From: Meconema thalassinum
Taxonomy: Eukaryota > Arthropoda > Insecta > Orthoptera > Tettigoniidae
DNA: 64,000 nt
Direction: 5' to 3'
Assembly: GCA_946902985.2 (NCBI GenBank)
Contig: CAMPQE020000052.1
Coordinates: 868,001 to 932,000 of the forward strand
The position numbers were made by a program, and so were the translations under genes. This document shows, one piece after another, positions 32,862 through 42,715 of the stretch. The notes below the pieces were generated by a model. That model searched no databases. It was not told the DNA's origin and worked only from the letters and a program-made list of their open reading frames with translations. Numbering within the stretch: the first letter of the stretch is position 1; each line of letters begins with the position of its first letter.

Positions 32862-34692
32862 CTAGTTCTTCTTCGATGCACTTTTCCGTTCCCAATATCT
32901 CTTGAGCCCTGCTGATAGTTTCTCCTCTCTCTCCTGTGAAAGGGGCTTCCGACATTTAGGGACTCTAGGTGGTGGGGTCCAAGAATCTATCATAGCACAA
33001 CATTTAGAACAATATTCTATATCAAGGTCAGCAATTCCAGCCGAATCCAAGTCCTTTAGTACTTCATTAAGCCACAAGCGTCCAGTCTTGTAGCTTTCAA
33101 CGAAGGAGAAGATCTTCTTGGTAAGCCTTTTACTGTTCATTCGTTGTAGGTGCCCGTAGAACTTTAGCCTCCTACGTCACATACAAGTATTGGCTGATTC
33201 TAACTGTCGATACAGCTCAGAATTAGATTTTAAACGTTAGGTTCAATCTGGAAGCAATCTCGGGCCATGGATTTTCCTGAGGATACGTCTTTCGGCTTTC
33301 TCCAGGTCATCCATGGTGCCTTTTATGTTCATCAAGAGGGTCTCTGCGGCATGCACAGTTTCTGTATCTTAGCATTCCTCGAGACTCATTTCTTGTTGTA
33401 CAAATTGCGGGATAGTTGGTATGCTGCGTTGAGTTTGGTACGCCTTGCTAAGATGGAGGTGCCATCTCTACCATTGGGGTGGACCCATTCACCAAGATAA
33501 CGAAAGCGATTGACTCTTCCAATCGTTCCATATATGGTCGTCCAATGGTTGTTTCCGGAGAGCCAATTCTCAAAGTAATTGGTCGTATCGTAATATATCT
33601 GTAATCCAGACTTCACCACTATCTCGTGCAGGGCTTTGATAGCTATGCCAGCATCCTTAGAGTTATTGGCTAAGATTGCAATGTCATCTGCGAAGGCAAG
33701 GCATCTGATCTCCATTCTTCGGATTCCAGGTCCAATGGCAACTGGTTTGATTCCTAGTTTCCGCAATGTGCATTCCCAAATCTTGATAACTTTATCAAGC
33801 AAAAGATTAAACATAATGGGTGAGAGGCCATCACCCTGTCGTACTCCAGTTTTGATCTTGAAACTCCGAGATAGTTCTCCTCTGAACTTTACCTTAGAGG
33901 TTGTAACCGCGAGAGTCTTTTTGATGAGGGTGCGTGTGTTATAATCCACACCTCGTTCTTGGAGTATAGAGAAGAGTGGCTGGCGGTCGATGGAGTCATA
34001 AGCTTTTACGAAGTCGAAGAAAACCACAGTGATGTTCGTACTCCTTACTTGTTTTAGTTGGAGAACGGTTTTCAGATTGAAGATCTGCTCGGTACAGTAC
34101 CTTCCGCGCCGAAGTCCACCTTGATATTCACCAATTGTTTGATCACATTGACTTTCTACATTGTCCAGTAAAATCCTGGAGAGCACTTTGTATGCTATTG
34201 ACAGCAGAGATATCTCCCGGCAGTTGCTGACATAACTCTGATCGCCTTTCTTATGTAAAGGGTGTATGATAGCTGATTTCCAGTCATCAGGAATCCTGCC
34301 AGTCTCCCAACATTCAATTAAGATCTGATATAGGGCCTCTGAAGTCGTATTTCCACCTGCTTTCAGGGCTTCCGCAATGATGCCATCTTCCCCGGGTGCC
34401 TTGTAGTTCTTAAGATGGTTGATGGCATTAGCAACTTGCTGCAAAGTTGGTGGGTTAGATGGCATGTGTATCTCTGGAGGATCTTCAACAGGCAATCTGA
34501 CCGTGGGTTCTTCGCAATTAAGGAATTGTTCAAAGTAGTTTGCCAAAAGTTCCACGTTCTCGCGGTTGCTGGTGACCAGCTCCCCGGCTGAATCCTTAAA
34601 GTGAAGGCATCGTGGTTTATACCCAGAGAGTTCCTCTTTGAAGACCCGATAAATATCTCTGGTGTTATACATTTTAAATTCTTCATCCATCA
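32862..34692 (-). pseudogene. RTE-like reverse transcriptase
   Basis: The minus strand encodes a nearly complete RT: HLKNYKAPGEDGI, IIHPLHKKGD, motif A VFFDFVKAYDS, motif B TGVRQGDGLSP and the catalytic FADDIAIL (about 33680-33697). A frameshift near 33390 precedes the C-terminal part, where RRILRKI-like and FYGHLQRMNSK segments lead to VPKCRKPLSQEREEKLSAG and a stop at 32862. Motif order and the tail match RTE-type LINE proteins. The protein would copy the element RNA at a nicked target. The beginning of the frame continues at 38097-38187 beyond the nested insertion. Stops and shifts make it inactive. Confidence 0.9.
34685..34692. repeat. Target-site duplication of the nested LINE, left
   Basis: CATCCATC, repeated at 38089-38096. 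Positions fit the restored reading frame of the split RTE-like element. Confidence 0.85.
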
Positions 34693-34696
34693 AGCA

Positions 34697-35260
34697 GGGG
34701 TTGGTCTCATATTGAGTAGGAATCTTGGACAGCGGGTGGAGTATTATGAGCAATATAGTGAACGGATAATTGTAGCAATAATCAATACTAAACCTACCTG
34801 CACCACAGCGGTACAAGTCTATATGCCTACCAGTCAAGCTGATGATGAGGCTGTTGAAAAGGTCTACGAAGAAATAGACGAAATTCTGAGGTATATCAAG
34901 GGTGATGAAAATGTTATAGTAATGGGAGATTGGAATGCTGTGGTTAAAAAAGGGAGAGAAGGGAAGATAGTAGGAGATTTCGCATTAGGTGAAAGGAATG
35001 ATCGAGGAAGCAGGCTGATGGAATTCTGCACTGAGCATGAGTTGGTCATAGCTAACACCTTATTCAATAACCACAATAGAAGAATATAAACATGGATGAG
35101 ACCAGGAGATACAGGGCGTTACCAAATCGACTTCATTATGGTCAAGCAGAGGTTTCGAAACCAGATTTTGGATTGTAAAACATAACCTGGTGCTGACATA
35201 AACTCTGACCACAATCTGGTTGTAATGAAATGCAGATTAAAGTTGAAGAAACTGAAGAAA
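34697..35260 (+). pseudogene. LINE endonuclease domain, truncated
   Basis: The frame opens at the 5' junction with GVGLILSRNLGQRVE, then VQVYMPTSQADDEAVE, VIVMGDWNAVV with the catalytic Asp-Asn pair, and ERNDRGSRLMEFC. A stop at 35087-35089 precedes TWMRPGDTGRYQIDFIM and, after another stop, INSDHNLVVMKC with the closing Asp-His. The N-terminal strand and catalytic Glu of the nuclease fold are missing because of 5' truncation. In an active element it nicks DNA for target-primed reverse transcription. Confidence 0.88.
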
Positions 35261-36680
35261 AGTCAAAAGCCAAAAAGGTGGGCAATAGACAGACTGAAAG
35301 TAAAGGATGTAAACGAAAGATTCAAGAAGAGTATAAAGGAAGGACTAATGAAAAACCCTAAACAAACTTAAATTGCAGACGAATGGGCACTTTTGAAGAA
35401 TGAAATAACAAAATCCGCAGAAGAAAACATTGGTAGGAAAGAAAGAATAGGTAGATAACCATGGATCACTCAGGATATACTAGAATTGATGGATGAAAGG
35501 CGGAAACACAAGAATGTAAGAGATGAAAAGGGGAAAGCAGAATACAGACGTCTGAGAAATGAGGTTAACAAGAAGTGCAAGGAAGCGAAAGAAGAATGGT
35601 TGAAAGAGAAATGTGCAGGTATAGAAAATTGTCTGAAATTAGGAAAAGTAGACACAGCTTATCGAAAGATTAAGAATACTTTCGGGGAAAAGAAGACCAA
35701 GTGCTGTAATATTAAGGACACATATGGAAAGCCTCTAACAGATGGGGAAGAAAAGGTTGAGAGATGGAAAGCTAACATAGAGAGTTTGTATCAGGGAAAG
35801 GAGATTGAGAATCATGTAATGGAAAGGGAGGAGGAAATTGATGAGGATGCGAAAAGAGATTTAATATTGAGATCAGAATTTGATAGAGCTTTGGAAGACT
35901 TAAGTAGGAACAAAGCACCAGGCATAGATGATATACCGATTGAGTTGCTACGCTGCATAGGAGGTGAAGGTCTGATCAGGTTATTTCACTTGGTGTGTAG
36001 GATTTATGAGACAGGTGAGGTACCCCTGATTTCAAGATGAATGTAATCATCCCTATACCAAAGAAAGTGGGAGCTGACAGATGTCAAGATTACCGTACGA
36101 TCAGCTTGATTACTCATGCTTCAAAGATCCTGTCTAGAATAATTTACAAGAGGATTGAAAGCCAGATAGAAACGGAGTTGGGTGAAGACCAGTTTGGTTT
36201 CAGGAGAAATGTAGGAACAAGGGAAGCTGTACTAAGTCTTAGGCTGATTTTGGAAGGTAGAATAAGGAAAGATAAGTGAACGTTCATGGCATTTGTAGAC
36301 TTAGAAAAGGCTTTTGATAACGTTGATTGGACTAAATTGTTTGACATTTTGAAATCTATTGGAATAAAGTTCAGGGATAGGAGGGTAATCTACAATCTAT
36401 ACAGAAACCAGACAGCAGTCACTCGAGGTGAAGGACATGAGAGAGAAGCTGGTATTCAGAAAGGTGTTAGGCATGGCTGCAACTTATCACCCATACTTTT
36501 CAATCTTGACATTGAACAAGCAATGAAGGAAATCAGAGAAAAATTTAAAGTGGGAGTGAAGATTCAAGGAGAAATAATTTCAACTCTGAGATTTGCTGAT
36601 GACATCGTCATCTTGGCCGACAAGCCTGAGGATTTGAATGAGTTTTTGAATGGTATGGACTCCGTCTTACGGAAATAATT
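35261..36680 (+). pseudogene. LINE reverse transcriptase
   Basis: A linker with stops (about 35370 and 35458) leads into WITQDILELMDERRKHK, NKAPGIDDIPIELL, MNVIIPIPKKVGAD, RTISLITHASKILSR and EDQFGFRRN. Motif A is AFVDLEKAFDNVDW, motif B GIQKGVRHGCNLSP and motif C FADDIVIL (36592-36615). All RT motifs are recognisable, with stops at about 36038, 36277 and 36676 and no large deletion. The order and spacing fit an RTE- or L2-like RT. This is a pseudogene by its stops, not by structure. Confidence 0.9.
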
Positions 36681-37162
36681 CATGATGATAATTAATAAAT
36701 GTAAAACAAAAATACTGGAATGCAGCCGAAATAAATCAGAAACCTCTATGGAGATCAATTTGGCAGGTGAAAAGCTGAAGGAAGTAGGAGACTTCTGTTA
36801 CTTAGGAAGCAGAATAACCAGTGAAGGACGAAGCAAAGAGGTTATAAAAATTAGGTTGTCTCAGGCAAAGAAAGCATTCCAACAAAAAAGGAATCTGTTG
36901 ACATCGAATATAGATTTAGGTATTAGGAAGTCATTTCTGAAAGCCTTTGTCTGGAGCGTGGCGCTCTATGGAAGTGAATGTTGGACTATTGGTGCAGCAG
37001 AAAAGAGGAGAATTGAAGTTTTGAAATGTGGTGTTACAGGAGAATGATGAAGATCAGATGGGTAGATAGGCTTACAAACGAAGAGGTATTAAGACGAGTG
37101 GGAGAGGAAATATATTTCTGGCGACTGTTAATGAAGAGAAGAGATAGGTTAGTAGGACATAT

Positions 37163-37873
37163 TGTTACGTGCCACCCCCTAGTGGCAAGTTCCGTTAACT
37201 GGTACGGTGGGTGAAAGCACAAACACAATTGTTCCTTTAAAGGAAAGTTATCTTTATTGCTTGCAGGTCAGAAATATACACCGTACAATAAGCAGATAGA
37301 AACAATAGCTGTCTTACAGAATCTCCCTCCTGTATGGAGCCCGACTCACCCTTTCACTCGGCCTTGCAGTTAATCCTCTCGCTAATGAGGTGGTCCCGTA
37401 CGCTGGCTGGAAACAGCTGCACAAAGTCTGTCACTCACTGTTTCGCAATTCACCACAATGACCTCTGTCGCACTAGGTAAGAACACACTCTTCAATACAC
37501 AGCCTCTCCGTATGATTCACACTCCTTCACTGTCAAGAGAATCAGCTTCACAAGGGTTTCGCAAGTCACGTCACCAACAACTGTCGCTCAAGGTAAACGC
37601 TCGCACTAGCTCGAAAAACACACACACACTGCTTGACAGGTCGCTCTTATATAGCAGGCCGGTGACTCAATAAATGCTTCTAGACCCATCCAGGGTTCAC
37701 GGCTTCTCGAGGTTTCCATCACTGGGTGGGTCACGAATTTTCTGGACCATCCCTTTGTCCTAGTAATCCTGTTGCATAAGGCACACGCAATACACTGAGG
37801 CAGAGAACAGCCCAGCCCGGGGGGCAGTTGTGACTCATGCGGCGAGCGATGAAACAAACTCACAGCCGTAACA
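37163..37873 (-). mobile_element. Solo LTR of a Ty3/Gypsy-type element (711 bp)
   Basis: It begins TGTTACG and ends CGTAACA, perfect 7-bp inverted ends, and interrupts the LINE frame precisely between GHI and LRH. Flanks ATAT (37159-37162) and CTAT (37874-37877) are a 4-bp target duplication with one mismatch. Minus-strand TATA (CTATATAAG, 37646-37654) lies upstream of an AATAAA signal (37253-37258), giving U3-R-U5 order on the minus strand. No internal region is present, so it arose by LTR-LTR recombination. Confidence 0.87.
37646..37654 (-). promoter_or_regulatory. TATA box of the solo LTR
   Basis: CTATATAAG on the minus strand within a GC-richer context; the AATAAAG signal (37253-37258) lies about 390 bp downstream, consistent with the promoter and poly(A) layout of an LTR. 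Confidence 0.6.
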
Positions 37874-38088
37874 CTATACTAAGACACCCAGGTATAGCAA
37901 GCTTAGTTATGGAAGGAAGGGTCGAGGACAAGAACTCTTGGGGTAGACCAAGGTTAGAATATATTAAAGAGATTGCCTTGGATGTAGGGTGTGGTAGCTA
38001 TGTAGAGATGAAACGATTAGCTCAGGACAGGGAGGCATGGAGCGCTGCATCAAACCAGTCAAAAGACTGAAGACTCAAACAACAACAA

Positions 38089-38096
38089 CATCCATC
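38089..38096. repeat. Target-site duplication of the nested LINE, right
   Basis: CATCCATC directly after the CAA tail of the plus-strand LINE; matches 34685-34692. Confidence 0.85.
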
Positions 38097-38187
38097 TTTT
38101 CCAGTCTTGACCTATTGTAAGATCTCTTCACACACCGTATGGTCTTGCTCGACAGTTTCCGCAACACAATAAAACTCTCCCAATCTA
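38097..38187 (-). pseudogene. 5' remainder of the split RTE-like RT frame
   Basis: On the minus strand this encodes DWESFIVLRKL, VKRSYNRSRLEKM and then reaches the target duplication, after which the same frame carries on at 34684 with DEEFKMYNTRD. It ends at an A/T-rich run, the 5'-truncation point of the older element. The fragment is only about 30 codons but its register proves the nesting. Confidence 0.82.
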
Positions 38188-39228
38188 AAAAAATAAAATA
38201 AAAAAATGTGTATGGAAGAAAATAAAATTCTCGTCTCATCGAACTTCTACTCTTGTTCCCACAGGTGTGTGATGCTCAGCTGTTCATGATGCTGCAGTAT
38301 GAATGACCTCAACTCTTAAGCAGCATTTGCAGAGAAGGTTCCATGCAAGGCAGCCAAACAGCTGATAGGTTAGTATTTGAAGATGTTTGAATTCTTCTAT
38401 CAATGTGAAATGTTCTTGGCAATAGTACTAAAGAAATAAGGTTGACAGGTGATTCTGGCTACCCCAACGAGCCATGGCTGACGACCCCAATTTTAAATGT
38501 TGCAGAATGTTCGCCTGAGGAGCGTTTAATGCTGCTCACCGTTCTGCCAGGAATGTTGCTGAGCGATGCATTGGACGTTTGAAACAACGTTTTCGGTGTC
38601 TCCTCGAGCAGCGGGTATTGCAATATGCGCCTGATATAGCTGGGAGAATGGTGAATACCTGGACAGTTCTTCACATTTTGTTGTAGTTGGTGTAACCAGA
38701 TAGAGAGGACAGCGATGATGATTGGGAGGAGGAGGAGGAACAATACGGAAAACAGGATGAAGCATATCGAGGTACATTTCATCCTGTTGTTTCTCTTCAC
38801 AGCTTTCAAGATACAACTCTGCTTATTAATGGAATTGCCTGTCTTAAAATTAACTTTCATTAATAATTTAATTAATCGTAATATCCATTTGACCTGCAGC
38901 AAATGATGTTCTAATGGGAGGAAGGCACATAAGGCAAAGTATTGTAAGGAATTACTTCGCATGAGAAAGGTATTTTTTAAAATCTCATTGATAATAAGAT
39001 GCTCACACACGTTATTTGCTTTCCATTATATATTTTCAACTAGCTATTTTGTAATTGAATGTCTTTAAGCAGCTTTCATAATAACACAATCCTTCTTTCG
39101 CATACCGTACCTGTTTTTGTGAAGAGTTGTCTAATTTGAACATTTACACAGAACAAGTTCCTGAATTGAAAGGTAACTGTCAGTTGGTCAACACGAATTC
39201 TATCATTATTTTCACCATCTTCAGTATG
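38188..39228. other. No recognisable gene
   Basis: AT-rich. Around 39176-39202 the phrase CAGTTGGTCAACACGAAT resembles the 3' end of the Penelope element (16538-16560) and also 32767-32790, so it may be a short Penelope-derived remnant. Confidence 0.5.
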
Positions 39229-39276
39229 GGGTGTGATGGCGCAGTGGTCAAGCTGCTTGCCTCTCACCAAGGCGAC
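39229..39276 (+). repeat. Outer SINE, head with A box
   Basis: GTGTGATGGCGCAGTGGTCAAG fits a tRNA-type A box. The head stops after ACCAAGGCGAC, where a second SINE is inserted; the outer SINE resumes with its B box near 39495. Confidence 0.65.
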
Positions 39277-39475
39277 TGGCTGCGTGGCTCAGCGGTAATT
39301 TTCTCTCCTGCTGTCCCCAAGGTTGCAGGATCGAATCCTGGCGCAATGAGCTGGCATTTGAGGGTGCGCAAATGCGAGGGAGGCGTGTCAGTTGATTTAC
39401 TGGCTCGTTAAAGATCGCCTTCAGAGTAAAATTCCGGAACCCCAATGTCTCTAAAATCCACAGTTATTAAAAGGG
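39277..39475 (+). repeat. tRNA-derived SINE inserted in another SINE
   Basis: A box TGGCTCAGCGGT and B box GGATCGAATCC lie about 40 bases apart. The body (GCATTTGAGGGTGCGCAAATG, AAAATTCCGG, TTAAAAGGGACG) matches the tail copy at 1516-1665, which confirms the family. Confidence 0.8.
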
Positions 39476-39612
39476 ACGTATGAACTTTCACTGTCACCGG
39501 GTTCGATTCCTGGTCAATGCATTTGAGACGTTCGAAGTGGTTCGGAATCCATGTTAAAATGTAGGTCCCGTGGCTCTTGGTCGTGAGATTAACGGTCTCT
39601 TAAAACTACAAA
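39476..39612 (+). repeat. Outer SINE, B box and body
   Basis: ACCGGGTTCGATTCCTGGTC is a strong B box without an A box nearby, explained if its head is at 39229-39276. GTCCCGTGGCTCTTGGTCGTG and GTCTCTTAAAACTACAAAC form the body. Confidence 0.65.
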
Positions 39613-40539
39613 CTTTCTTCCTTTTATCTTCAATATGACGAGTTCATGAGTGCAAATTATGGTACATCTTGTAACTCTTAAAGAAAAATACATCAGCTAA
39701 TATTTACCCACACACAAATCATCCTGAACTTTCACTCTCATGGTATTGGAATTACTGTACTGCTGAGGTAAATAGGGCTGAATGCATGCCCCTGGGTAAT
39801 GTACAGAATATACTATAAGTTGGACTCATGACCGGCAGGGTAAATTTGCATGAGATTGAAAGGGAGAATAATTATAAAATTCAGTCCTTCAAAATGCTAC
39901 CAACACAACGTAGCAATCCTGTTTAATAGATCGTATCATTACATCTCTTTTTGTCGTGATTTCCACAACGAGGAATTGAACCATATTTTGTGAACACAAG
40001 ACGAGAGTCGAAGTGAAATTTACGTGGTATTTTATGTATCAATCTAAAGGGAAATATAGGCTATCATGGTTGAAGACTTTGACATGGATAATATCGTTTG
40101 AGGTGGCCACTGTAACTAGTGCACGTGCAGCGCGTGGTTTCCACGTTGCAGTTGTGGCTGAATCAGTAAAGTACCTGCCGGCCACGGTGGGTGAGTACGG
40201 GTATAATGGTACTTTGAATCCAGACGTAGGTATACTTGCTTGCTTGACAGCGTGTGCCCTATTTTAGTGGGGATGTAATATTGAGCCACGCCTACTAAGT
40301 CAAATGTCCATATTTATTAACTTACGATATATTCCTGTGAAGAGTGAGTTGAATTTTGCTGATGTATAAAGAGAATACGATCCAATCAGCAGGTTATGTC
40401 ACTTGACCTGTAATGGCAGAAAGTTAAAAAAAACTGACATATATATATTAATATAACGTATCGAAGTTTCTCTCCAGAGCACCGGGTTCAATTCCCAGCA
40501 CAGACAAGAAATGTTATGCTGCTCTGAGGGGGGGCACGG
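39613..40539. other. No gene; one B-box phrase
   Basis: AT-rich. GGGTTCAATTCCCAGC at 40486-40501 is B-box-like, perhaps a SINE remnant just before the copy at 40540. Confidence 0.5.
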
Positions 40540-40808
40540 GGTACACTAAGCATCGTGGGGCAAAACTGAGAAGAGGTGGGTTCGATTCCCTCCTTAGCCA
40601 CCCTGGTCTTCTGTGGATTTCCACTTCTCCTACAGCCTATTGGCTGGACGGTCTCTGACATGCCTCCTTCCCAATCGTCATCTTAATTGCTAATACAAAC
40701 ATTAGTACAGGCACCTCTATAACACAAGTTATCAGAGAACTTCTACACACACCCAAGTACACGGGGCTAAATTACCGCGATGTTCTAGTTCCTCAAATGA
40801 AACAACAA
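40540..40808 (+). repeat. tRNA-derived SINE with CAA tail
   Basis: GGTGGGTTCGATTCCCTCC is the B box. The body (CCACTTCTCCTACAGCC, GGACGGTCTCTGAC, ACACAAGTTATCAGAGAAC, AAGTACACGGGGC) is shared with the minus-strand copies at 7636, 28316, 30949 and 31105. It ends AACAACAACA. This is the most complete copy in the window. Confidence 0.8.
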
Positions 40809-41395
40809 CATATCAAAGGAGATTCAGATTGTTAGTATACTTGTTCGTGGGAATTTCCTATGGTATAGTTTTGTTATTAAATTCTAACAAAATGAAGGCA
40901 ACTCAATTTGAGGTGTTCATATTAAGATGTTTCGTGTAATATCGGATTCGAGCACTATGTAACGTTCATGGAATCCAAAATGTACTAGTGTACTATTACT
41001 AGTGCCCCATACTCTATAATTACGGTAACTGTGATCTCTAGTATCATTTCTGGCGTAAGACATTGGTAAAGCTGTCGACACAGACGATAAAACGTAACAT
41101 AAACAAATTATAAACCTCTCCCCCTAACAAGTATTGAACCCCAACTCTATCTATCCGCAGTCCAACGCGTTACCTTTCTAGCCACGGATGTTTATACGAT
41201 ACGCAAAGATAGAAAGTAATAACTTTTTGCTTTAGACACTTGACTTTCTATATCTAAAACGTTCTTATCAGTTCGAATATTTTTCCTTTGTCGACCGGCA
41301 TAAGAAAATGAAATATTATGTTCTTCTCTTTCGTTGTGATGGATTTAAAATATGCAGCCGCTGTTAGCTTGAACGCATAAGCTTGACACCTGAGT
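40809..41395. other. No gene; tRNA-like fragment on the minus strand
   Basis: Near 41127-41186 the minus strand has TGGCTAGAAAGGTAACGCG then GGGGTTCAATACTTG, an A/B-box pair of a decayed tRNA-like SINE. Otherwise unremarkable AT-rich sequence. Confidence 0.5.
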
Positions 41396-42360
41396 ATCAT
41401 CCCTTTACCGAAGAAACCAGAAGCTGATATATGAGAAATTTACAGTACAATCAGCGTGAACGCTCAAGCTTTTAAGTGCTAGACTAGAATAATTTAGGGA
41501 AAGACAGGGAGAAAGCGAGTTTGGTAAATATCTATTTTGTCTGAGTAGAAATTTAGGAACTGGGGAATCTGCAATAAGTATTTGGTTGAACTTGGAAAAA
41601 AGAATAAGTAAATATAAAAGAACGTTCATATTATTTGACGAGAGTGAAAAGGCTTTTAATGACGCTGATTGGAGAAATTTGGTTGACATACTGACCACGA
41701 CTGGAATAGAGTACAGGGAAAGGAGGGTGATCTTAAATATATACAGAAATCAGACGTCAGTTATACGAGCTGAAGAACATACGAGAGCATCTGGTATTCG
41801 CAAAGGTGTAAAGAAAGGCTGCAGTTTTACACCCATATTTTCCAAATTAAACATTGAACAGGCAACGAAAAAAATATAGAAAAAATCTTGTAGAATTAAA
41901 TGTTCAACGATAAATATTCTCAACTCTGACTTTTTATATTGACATTCTCGTCATAGACGATTTAGCAAGATATATTCAGGCACATAATCAGAACATATAA
42001 ACATTTAAAATTCAGACGAAGGAAATCTCCAAGCGCTATTGTCGTCAAGTAGGCAGGTGAGTAGATTAAATATGTAGGAGACTTTTGCTACTTAGTTAAC
42101 AGTGATAGACGAAACAAAGATGATATAAAAAGTAGGTTCTCTCGGGCAAGGAAGACATTTTTATATATAAGAATGGCGTTGATATTAAATATTGATTTAA
42201 GTAAAAAACAGTTTTTAATTTTCTGGGTAGTGGCACTCGAAGGAATTGAAACTTGGACTTTTGTCGCAGCAGAAAATAAAAGGAAAGAAGGCTTAGATGT
42301 GTTGTGTAAACAGAGAATGATGAATATAAGATGGGTAGAAAGAGTGACAAATTAAGAGGT
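41396..42360 (+). pseudogene. Decayed copy of the plus-strand LINE family (RT and C-terminal parts)
   Basis: IIPLPKKPEAD, then LFDESEKAFNDADWRNLVDIL (motif A region, Asp to Glu changed), GIEYRERRVILNIYRNQTS, ASGIRKGVKKGCSFTPIF (motif B) and LNIEQATKK align with the RT at 35261-36680. The catalytic FADD box is lost in a gap. Near 42220-42355 WVVALEGIETWTFVAAENKR and MMNIRWVERVTN match the C-terminal domain. The sequence is far more diverged than the copy at 34.7 kb, so it is older. No activity is possible. Confidence 0.82.
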
Positions 42361-42479
42361 AGCAAAGAGAGATGTTTCTCAAAACGGGTAATATACAGAG
42401 GAATTTGGTAGGTACGAAACAACAACGTTATCATGATTAAGATTTTCTTAATTCACATATCATTTGCTTCTTGAATATG

Positions 42480-42715
42480 CCTATTATTAGAAAAAATGTC
42501 TTCAAATGTCCTTGATGAGCCTGGCTGTCTTTGCATTTACTACACGACAAAGTTTTTCGTCTTTTATGGTTAAGGATGTTTGTTCATAAATCTTGTTTGT
42601 GAGCAACTTCTACTTCTCAGATGGTACCCTAATCAAGCGTCTCACGGCTGTGGGATAGCATGAGTTTCTTCAAAAGTCGCCCATGATTAAATTTGTCGTC
42701 GCACAGGTTACATGA
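42480..42715 (-). pseudogene. In-frame relic of three further C2H2 fingers
   Basis: Beyond the stop codon of the zinc-finger ORF, the same minus-strand frame continues without indels. Finger 11 reads SCNLCDDKF then LLKKLMLSH with the first His changed to Leu. Finger 12 is recognisable only by spacing: both Cys are lost (one is now TGA) and it ends LNH after another stop. Finger 13 reads SCSKCKDSQ then HLKTFFLII with both His replaced. Every Cys/His position falls where the array's 28-residue period predicts. This is decayed coding sequence, now 3' untranslated or intergenic. Confidence 0.8.

Larger units (their letters stand above)
36682..38070 (+). pseudogene. LINE C-terminal domain, split by a solo LTR
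   Basis: MIINKCKTKILECSRNK, KEVGDFCYLGSRI and ALYGSECWTIGAAEKRR follow the RT, then in the next frame CYRRMMKIRWVDRLTNEEVL and DRLVGHI. The frame is cut at codon position GHI by the LTR (37163-37873) and resumes as LRHPGIASLVMEGRVEDK and AQDREAWSAASNQSKD before the stop at about 38068. Such a domain (C-x-T-W, W-CYRRM, NEEVL, RRPGR-like WGRPRLEYI) ends many LINE proteins. The last residues abut a CAA-repeat tail. Confidence 0.88.
34693..38088 (+). mobile_element. Non-LTR retrotransposon (endonuclease plus RT), 5'-truncated and decayed
   Basis: The element begins inside the endonuclease domain and runs to a CAACAACAACAA tail at the right edge. It has in order endonuclease, RT and a C-terminal domain, all interrupted by many stop codons, several of them at former CGA or CAA/CAG codons. 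A 711-bp solo LTR splits its C-terminal coding part. A second decayed copy of the same family lies at 41396-42360. Family proteins of this type are often labelled craniofacial-development-protein-2-like or RTE-like; the clade is not certain. Confidence 0.88.
32815..38187 (-). mobile_element. RTE-like LINE, split by a nested insertion
   Basis: The element's 3' part lies at 32815-34692 and its 5' remainder at 38089-38187, with a plus-strand LINE between. CATCCATC occurs at both break points (34685-34692 and 38089-38096). Skipping the insert and one copy restores a continuous minus-strand reading frame across the joint. The element is itself 5'-truncated at about 38187 and has no endonuclease. 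Its RT resembles the LINE at 24.7-26.9 kb. Confidence 0.88.
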
